Assembly: GCA_013368445.1 (NCBI GenBank)
Contig: JAACJO010000009.1
Location: 1,240,001-1,304,000 of the forward strand
Source of the DNA: Leucocoprinus leucothites
Lineage: Eukaryota; Basidiomycota; Agaricomycetes; Agaricales; Agaricaceae
Reading direction: 5' to 3'
DNA length: 64,000 nt
The notes under the pieces are model-generated. The model searched no databases, was not told where the DNA came from, and saw nothing but the letters and a program-made list of their open reading frames with translations. Position numbers and translations under genes: made by a program. Below are positions 57,358 through 64,000 of the stretch, in pieces. Positions within the stretch are counted from its first letter, which is position 1; every line of letters starts with the position of its first letter.

Positions 57358-57618
57358 TCACTGTCCACATTCGAAAGTAACCAACAGCGGTCTTGCCGGT
57401 ATCCGCCACTCCGAAATCCACCACTCAGGTGTCACTACGCCTACGACTTGATCGAGTGTCGTCACATACAGTCGCACCTTGGTGCGTAGAATATTGATTC
57501 GGTTTATCGTACAGTTGATCTTACGACGTAAACTCGGCAGGTCAAAATCCAGGACTGATATCCTATAGTGCCCTCTCATGTATTCTGACCACCTATCCGG
57601 AAGTACAGAAAGGCTCAT
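57358..57618 (-). CDS. Unresolved open frame, minus strand
   Basis: 86 codons from ATG 57618 (MSLSVLPDRWSEYMRGHYR) with a balanced composition and no introns needed; the frame stays open further upstream. It competes with an open frame on the other strand at 57570-58040. No family recognised; at most one of the two is likely to be real in the overlap. Confidence 0.25.
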   Translation of the reverse strand: MSLSVLPDRWSEYMRGHYRISVLDFDLPSLRRKINCTINRINILRTKVRLYVTTLDQVVGVVTPEWWISEWRIPARPLLVTFECGQ

Positions 57619-58040
57619 CTCAATGTCCGCGTGGTCGTCGAAACAAATACGGTATAGAACCCATCCCGGACAGAGTCTTTCACCGACTATTCTCGCACTT
57701 TGATGTCCACAATAGAGGGTCCTTGAACTATTTAGAGCTCATCAGCTTTGCTCGGCAACTGGATTGGGAAATCTGGACATGGGCTCTCTGGAAGAAAATC
57801 TGTGATCAAGTTGAAGAGGAAGCGAAAGCAGGCGAACTCCTGTCACAGTACCACTCGGCGGGTGGACCTTGGATTGGAAACAGACAAGTCCTCGGACGCT
57901 TTGTCGCTACAATCAGAGGAAAGTTTCTGTCTGAGTTAGAGCTAGAGCACAACATCAATGCGTTGAGCCTCGAGGAGAACGAGGACAAGTTTACCTTCCC
58001 AAGTGAGCACATTCGGATGGTTTGTCTCCACACTTTCTGA
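57570..58040 (+). CDS. Unresolved open frame with an EF-hand-like loop
   Basis: The plus frame ending at TGA 58040 reads IEPIPDRVFHRLFSHFDVHN and RGSLNYLELISFARQL. The piece FSHFDVHNRGSLNYLEL has the spacing of a degenerate EF-hand (hydrophobic helix, D-x-H-x-R-G-x-L-x-x-x-E). A Trp-rich helix and an acidic helix follow. No start codon was found, so an upstream exon would be required. It lies between calmodulin and the calmodulin-like gene. Confidence 0.3.
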   Translation, partial: ALSCILTTYPEVQKGSSQCPRGRRNKYGIEPIPDRVFHRLFSHFDVHNRGSLNYLELISFARQLDWEIWTWALWKKICDQVEEEAKAGELLSQYHSAGGPWIGNRQVLGRFVATIRGKFLSELELEHNINALSLEENEDKFTFPSEHIRMVCLHTF

Positions 58041-58572
58041 TGAGTTGACTCCTAATTTAGTTGCTCTGAGGGTGCTATTTGCAGCTTCGCATCAGCCTCC
58101 TTCGCGGTAGCATGCTTGACGTCAAAGATGCAAGGTCATGCAGTTTCTTTAACCGAGATATATCGCACCCTGATGTCCTGGGTCGCGGGTCGGCCGATTA
58201 CTCTCGCGTATAATTTACATTATAGTATCCAGTCCATTTTAAGCTTAAACAATGTTCAAATGACAAAACCGAGTGTGGTCCTTTCTCTTCCTTTGATTGC
58301 ATCAATGGATCATCGGCGGACAAGATAGAAGATGATATAATGCCCCTAAATTATAATGAGTCGGATCGAGAACTCTTCCGTGGTAGACGGTGCGAAAAGT
58401 TGCGGGCCTGAGAAGTGGTGCAAACACGTCTCTCTCTCTAGTGCTACCGAAGGATAAACATCTCGAAACATCTGACCCTATGTAAGAACGTTCTTGAAGC
58501 ACCTAGACTTTGCGAATCGTTACCACCATCTAAACTCTACCCTCACTGCGACAACCAACAGCCGACCCCCCA
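58041..58572. other. Intergenic, upstream of calmodulin-like gene
   Basis: No supported gene. Presumed promoter of the gene starting at 58573. Confidence 0.4.
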
Positions 58573-59431
58573 ATGGCTACCAAAGTTCCATCCCTGCGCC
58601 TTGTATGTCTGTATTCCACCTCTTGTTCCTTCCGAGACACTAATATTGCGGCTCTGACTTTATTAGTCTGAAGGTACGCCCGAACGAAAAGTCTGCGTCG
58701 GATAACCATCATGCTCACTTCCAAACATTCAGATCACATTGGTTTGTTTTTTTCGGGCTAAAATTCCCTCCACAGTGCCTCATGATCAACCCCAGCGTTG
58801 AGAGATACATTCCAAGCGATCGACACTGGTATGTACTATGTCGTCATACCGCCGAACACCCAACTGAGAAATCCATTTTCTCCAACTGGTCCGCCGTACG
58901 TGCCACCAGATGGAGATGGCACGATATCTCCTCAAGAAATCACCAGCTTCCTCCGTGGCTTTGGACAAAACCCAACCAACGCACAGCTTGACGCAATCAT
59001 GAGAAACCTCGACGCTGACAAGAACGGATCCATCGATTTCGAAGAATTCGTCGACCTCATGGCAGCCCGGTCAAAAGCCACCGGTTCTGCTCTCGATGAA
59101 GAGAGCGACTTGCGAGAAGCGTTCAAGGTGTTCGATAAGGATGGCAACGGAACGATAAATGCCGAAGAATTGAGGCTGACAATGAGGAATATTGGCGTGA
59201 ATTTGACGGATGAGGAGCTGGATCTTATGATGAAGGAGGCGGATGAGGATGGGAATGGCGTCATAGATTTCCAAGGTCGGGACTCTGAACTCCGTTTGAC
59301 CGGGAATATTCTTTTTTTTTGATTTTGACAGGGGGCGCTGACGGTATACTTTTGCAGAATTCGGTCGTGTGATTTTACTACCTGCTACGCAGCAGCAGCA
59401 GCAGCCTCAGCGCCCGTTGGCTCAAAACTAA
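58573..59431 (+). CDS. Calmodulin-like four-EF-hand protein with poly-Gln tail
   Basis: Six exons (58573-58602, 58667-58673, 58733-58741, 58796-58828, 58910-59275, 59358-59431) total 519 nt, giving 172 aa. The start [19 protein letters not shown] replaces calmodulin's MADQLSEEQISEFKE. The EF loops are [36 protein letters not shown] and [12 protein letters not shown], all with calcium-binding residues. The C-terminus diverges ([11 protein letters not shown], five Gln, PQRPLAQN). Exon 2 is the same 7-nt TCTGAAG micro-exon as in the neighbouring calmodulin gene, exon 3 is also tiny, and exon 4 is 33 nt in both. This shows a common ancestor by DNA duplication. Its targets are unknown. Confidence 0.9.
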
Positions 59432-59761
59432 CATCATGTCACGGCGAGCGGCAGACAGTGCTTTTCCCAGCTAGCGACACTTGCTTTTTTAAATAACAAA
59501 AAAGAAAAAATCTGACTTGGACAGAAATTCTCTTGCTTTCTTGCTTTCACCGGTGTATTTGTAGTCTACAATCAATAAAATGAAGAACTTGAGTCATGTG
59601 TACAAGAATACTCATTAATCAGCTCCTGCTGTGAACAGCTGCGGGGCTGAGTCGCTGACGCTGCGGGATTGAGGGCACAGCCACCATGTACGTCATGGCT
59701 CCCAACAGGATCTTTTGGTATAAAGCGCCCCTCGTTCCATTGAATTGCTTTAACATCCACA
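59432..59761. other. Intergenic between calmodulin-like and small disordered-protein gene
   Basis: Contains the 3' flank of the calmodulin-like gene and the promoter of the next gene. A tggtataaagcg TATA-like string lies at 59716-59727, 35 bp before the ATG at 59762. Confidence 0.45.
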
Positions 59762-60210
59762 ATGACCAGCGTTCTTCACGATCTTAAAGAAAAGCTCTCT
59801 TCTTCCAAATCTGCCCCCAACCATCCAGCGGGCGAGTCAGTCGCTCCGGCCGGACCTAAACAAGGCTCCGATGAGCAATCCTTCGGCATTCTTCCCCATC
59901 CCGCTGTACGTCGTTCGGAAATGCGTTCGAGAGATTGTTATTAACTTTATTTCGTCTCAGAAATCAAATGACCCTGCGGATTTGCAGAACCCGAGTGAAA
60001 ATACAGGGGGATTGAGGTCTAGCCAAGGTCCCTTTGAGGCATTCAAGGCTGCTCCAGGACCGGTATTGCCCAACCAAGAATCGTTGAACAACGCGGGACC
60101 AGCAAAGGTGCGTTTTTGTCGTTCAGTGTGTGAAAACCTGTTCATCATGAAATGATTATCAGACTCGCGAGGAGCTCGCCTCACTTCAGGCTCAGCTTAA
60201 CCAGAAATAA
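59762..60210 (+). CDS. Small, likely disordered protein
   Basis: Three exons (59762-59905, 59961-60107, 60163-60210; introns 55 nt each) total 339 nt, giving 112 aa with all junctions on codon boundaries. The start MTSVLHDLKEKLSSSK is followed by Pro/Gly/Asn-rich sequence without hydrophobic core, including FKAAPGPVLPNQESLNNAGP, and a short C-terminal helix TREELASLQAQLNQK. A TATA-like element sits 35 bp upstream. I do not recognise the family; low-complexity hydrophilic proteins of this size are often stress- or development-induced in fungi, which is only inference. Confidence 0.68.
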
Positions 60211-60295
60211 TTGATAGTCCATTTTACTACATGCTTGACCTTCTGTCTCTGTACCAACATGTTTTCATCGTATCTAGTCCGTATTGTGTAAAATG

Positions 60296-63200
60296 TTATT
60301 GAGTATTGGATGGATTAACACCCGTCGGAACTGGGTTGCCAAACCCACCAGCCTCCAAGCTACCTGGCACAGCTCCCTCCTCTGAGCCACAGCCCACATC
60401 AACACCGGGGTCCTGACCAACTTCGATAACAACTTCCTTGCTTCTGAGTAGCGTCCAGAAATCAATCCAGCAATGACTCTTTGAAGGCACTCCGTCGATG
60501 GTTACGTTTTGAACGTACAGTCTGGTACCATTCGCGGGATTTGCCACCAAAGTTTGAGGATCAAAGTTCTCAACGCGGACAGTGGTTTTGAGCGTTTGAG
60601 TAGGCGTGATAGCGTTTGTGAGGGTATAGGAGGATAAGAACGGAGATCCGATGAGGAGTTGTGTAGATGAAGGGACGGGATATAAACCAAGGAGATGGAA
60701 GGCGAGGAGAGCGGCCATCGCACCAGAGTCGTCGTTGCCAGGAATCCTAAGCGACATTAAGTAAACTCAAGATCTCATGCGGGCCACGCTGAGACTCACC
60801 CTCCAATGTCTGTGTTGAAATTCTGGTAGACTACCTCTCGAACCCTGCGTGCTGTGAGGTCAGGTCTGTTGGCGTAATGGTATGCCCATGGAACCGCGAA
60901 GGATGGCTCATTCCCTGCTTGGAAGTACCCTTTCGAAAAGTAATGGTCACTGTATCTAAGAATGAGTACTTGATATCTATAGCAGCTCATTGGGGGCGTA
61001 CACTCGCTGAATAAAAGTATCTTCCCCTCCCATAAGGCGAACGATTGTCGACATTGACTGAGGAGCGAAAAAGCTCATCTCCCAAGAGGATGCTAAGTGG
61101 CATTCACACGTCAAATAATTGTCTCAGTACAAGCATGCAAAGACGTCAACGCACACTCATAGAATCCGACGTTGTTATCATCACCTCGAGCACATGAATG
61201 GGGTCTAGGATCTATTGGCGAACAGGCATCTGGAGAGCTGAATGCGAAACTTCCATTCTAGAACATGCGAGTTCAGTCAACCTAGGGCCTTCTGCCGAGT
61301 GGAGGGCAACACACCGGGAAGCGTCTTTGAGCATAACCTTGGAATCCGTCAAATTCCAAGCTGGCATCCCACATGTTCACAAAGTTCATTGAACGATTAG
61401 TGTATTTGGCTACGTCGTCCGCTGATTTGTTGAGCGCAACACCAGCTTGGCGAACAGCAAAATCGCCCAGCGCATACTGTTTGGATCCAGATTGAGAGAA
61501 TGGTAAATTGTGTGCGAGAACAAGATCGCGCACCTCAAATGCTCGGGATGCTTCACGTGTCGCGAGACCGGTGGCCCCAGATGGGTCGTCCCAGTCAGTA
61601 GGAATGTATCCAAATGTCTTCCATCCAGTGTTCTCCCTTCCGACTGAAAAGTTATCGAGTAAGAAACACCGCCAAGATTAGTGGAGATTGGTGGCATTAC
61701 CTCTGTACCAATCAGGAGGCTGAATTATTTAGTGAGCCCAGTGTGAACTGGTGATCCAAGCTGATGAAACGTACAGTGTTCTCTGCTGTGTCCACGAGTG
61801 CTTGGTATAGATCATCCATCGAAACTCCAAGGTCATGAGCGGATTGGTGGTATTTGACTGCAAAGTCGCCTAGAATAGGCATTCCATCCGAGCCGCCTTG
61901 AACGAATCCACTGTCGGCACATGTCGATATTAAACATCGTGAAGATATGGTATCTAATCGAGAGACTAACTTTTTCGTGTTAGCGCGACATTCAGGAATG
62001 AATCCTGAAATATAATCAATTGAGTGCGGCGTGAAGCCAAACGAGGTACAAACCTGTATGTCTCCATCCATCGATGTAAGATCTGACAATGTCAGCCCAT
62101 TCACGTGGTGCGATCAACGAAAGGAAGGGATGAACAGTGCGGAAGGTGTCCCATGAGCTTGAAAAGTTGAGATTCCGTCTTGAAGGGTATAAGTTGCCAG
62201 CAAACTCACCAGAAGAGAGCGTCAAAGAAAGGTTCGTTCCCTTCCCAGTACGGGTTTTCTCCAGTGAAGTTGGCCGGCACGAGCGAAATACGGTATAACT
62301 GTTTCAAAGTGAGAAGGACATTGTGTGGTACAGGAAAAGCTTTACTTACTGAAGAATAAAGAAGTTCAATTACAGTTTGATCCTCTTTCTCAGTATCCAC
62401 TCCGACCCTCTCCAAGATCCCCTCCCACATACTTCTGCTTGTCTCCCTGATACCATCAAAATCCCAATCATCACCTATCTCACTCTCAGCGTTGGCACAC
62501 GCTTGAGCAGAACTTATCATTGATACACCAAAACGCGCCGTCACTGTACGGGTGTTGAATTGGAGAAGTGCACCAGCTTGGGTTGGGTTGGTGGAATCGG
62601 TGAAGGGGAAGCTCAGAGTGCCAGTAGAGGAGTTGGAAACAGGAGTAATCGTGATATTGTTTGGAGAGGACGTAGATATGGACCGGTAGGTCCCGTACGC
62701 GACAATAGGAGAAGGACTGCTAGTCCCCCGTTGAACAAAATCATAGCAAGCAAAAGCGGTGTAGTTGTCCAACCCATAGCTCTAGACCCGGGTCGTTATA
62801 CGGTCTAGGGAAACAGCACAATGATCATACCTGGAAGAATGTCCCTTCAAGTTGGACACGTCCATTTGGCGTTATAGTCATTTCACCGCCACGAAAAGAG
62901 CGTTGGAGGTCATGTGAAAGGTCAACCACGACGTGCCTTGAGGTAGAGGAGGATGGATACGTGAAGCGAATCAAGCCAGCCCGACGGGTTGATGTTGTTT
63001 CGAGCTTAATTCCATTGACAAAAGTTGACGTGAAGTAACCCGGTGAAGCAGCTGCAGGGAACCTCAAGAGTCAGGTTCGGGCCTCATGACACGAACATTG
63101 TAAACCATACCATCTGTTCCTGCAGCACGTAATGCTTGTCGTGCACTCAAGCCAACGGGACAGGAGATAAATTTACAGTTGATGAGGGGAAAAAGAGGAA

Positions 63201-63625
63201 ACACCCCGTATCCACCGTTAGTGTTACCGCCGGTCCCTTCGTCATGCAAAAGTGATATTCCAGTGATGGAGGAGTTGTCATGGATGTATCCTGCTTGACG
63301 AGGTGCAGTACTGACATCTATCCCAACCTAATGACCACAATTCAGCAAGGAGACATCGCATAAATGAATTCATCGTACTTTAGCCATTGCGTGGGGAATT
63401 GCAGCTCCTACATATTACGTGAATTTCGCAGGACATTCGATAGATGCAACTAACTCGCGTACCAGGAAAGACATTGCCACCGCTACCCCCATTTGCGCCC
63501 GAAGCCGTGCCAATGAATAGGTTGACAAAAGATGTTAGGTTCGTCGCAGCCTGCACCTTCGTGACACTCAGAAAAAAGAGGCCGCAATGAATAACCAGCA
63601 CGATGCTGGTTTCACAGATACGCAT
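60296..63625 (-). CDS. Secreted GH92 alpha-mannosidase
   Basis: Glycoside hydrolase family 92, calcium-dependent exo-alpha-mannosidase (family members are typically alpha-1,2-specific), acting outside the cell or in the secretory pathway. Chosen start MRICETSIVLVIHCG (63625) gives a clean signal peptide ending VQA; an upstream ATG at 63661 adds 12 residues. Landmarks in order are VNLFIGTASGANGGSGGNVF, LLHDEGTGGNTNGGYG, FPLFPLINC, the beta-sandwich N-domain ending LEGTFFQV, SSWDTFRTVHPFL, GGSDGMPILGDFAVKYH, FEVRDLVLAHN and NRSMNFVNMWDAS. The catalytic-region motif is GIPGNDDSGAMAALLAFHLL followed by GLYPV. The C-terminal beta domain ends at TAA 60296. It has at least a dozen short introns; no lesion was seen, although not every junction was traced. 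Confidence 0.93.
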
Positions 63626-64000
63626 CTTGTGGGTGGAGTAGTGGGAATTATGGGAGGGCATTGGAGCGTTTTATTAGCGACGATAATAAGATGAGAACAT
63701 TGATGGCGGAGTCTTCGGCCAGCAACTGACGCTGTTTCTAGCACATTATTGAAATTGGAGGCCGCTCCCGCAGCCACATGGGAAGAAGCGTCTCAGGAAC
63801 CAAAAACGTGAGCTCTTCGCGCCGAAGCGATTGGTTTTGAATGAGGGTGAGTGTGAACGTGCTTCATTCGAGTCTCAACCACGTTGGGTTGTTGACGTTC
63901 TGGGTCAGCTGGCACATATAATCGGGGCGCTTTGAATTTTCGGCACGAGCCTCGCAGGTGATTTCATATTGTTATCCACTACAACTTCTCGTACTCGAGA
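63626..64000. other. Upstream region of GH92 gene, window edge
   Basis: Presumed GH92 promoter. A cacatataatcgggg TATA-like string at 63913-63927 points rightward and may belong to a plus-strand gene beyond the window. Confidence 0.4.

Noticed and set aside
1..64000. CRISPR arrays, operons, ribosome binding sites, prophage or plasmid features
   Set aside because: The window is intron-rich fungal nuclear DNA; no direct-repeat array or bacterial gene organisation was found.

Overview
This is eukaryotic nuclear DNA from a filamentous basidiomycete, most likely an Agaricomycete; I cannot place it below class. The support is dense genes with many introns of about 50-60 nt (GT...AG), 7-12 nt micro-exons, a fungal-type NACHT (NLR) protein, a CYP gene, a GH92 mannosidase, several Agaricomycete-style multi-pass membrane protein families and one Ty1/copia element. 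Gene models were built by hand from splice signals, reading-frame continuity and family motifs. Many junctions close exactly in frame, but none has been tested against transcripts.

Layout. 1-4.2 kb: ribose-5-phosphate isomerase (-, cut by the window edge), the tiny TFIIH subunit gene TFB5 (+, four exons) and a BCS1-like AAA ATPase (-) with a possible 3' frameshift. 4.3-11.4 kb: a segmental duplication carrying two intact membrane-protein paralogues (+), with a GPALPP/DUF3752 gene (-) between the copies. 11.9-24.5 kb: an APH-fold pseudokinase (+), a mitochondrial two-HMG-box protein (-), a cytochrome P450 (-), Mediator subunit MED8 (+) overlapping a small convergent gene, and a fused carboxymuconolactone-decarboxylase/alpha-beta-hydrolase protein (-). 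26-34 kb: a membrane-protein gene (-) split by a full-length copia retrotransposon with 374-bp LTRs and a 5-bp target-site duplication. 34.7-39.4 kb: a NACHT NTPase (-) and a decayed paralogue. 40.6-42.5 kb: an RGS/RAX1-like membrane protein (-) divergent from complex I subunit NDUFA2 (+).

42.6-54.8 kb is a region of tandem multi-pass membrane proteins (two close paralogues in duplicated blocks, a 3' remnant and a more distant member) with a second mitochondrial HMG-box gene. 55.3-60.2 kb holds an intron-containing tRNA-Thr(CGT), calmodulin (-), a divergent calmodulin-like gene (+) with the same micro-exon layout, and a small disordered-protein gene. 60.3-63.6 kb is a secreted GH92 alpha-mannosidase (-).

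Most of these genes are unrelated housekeeping or accessory loci and do not form one pathway. The most unusual features are the retrotransposon, where every LTR difference and every obvious inactivating change is a CpG transition; the CMD-hydrolase fusion in the reverse order to bacterial PcaL; the kinase-fold protein lacking both catalytic aspartates; and calmodulin and calmodulin-like genes sharing a 7-nt micro-exon.
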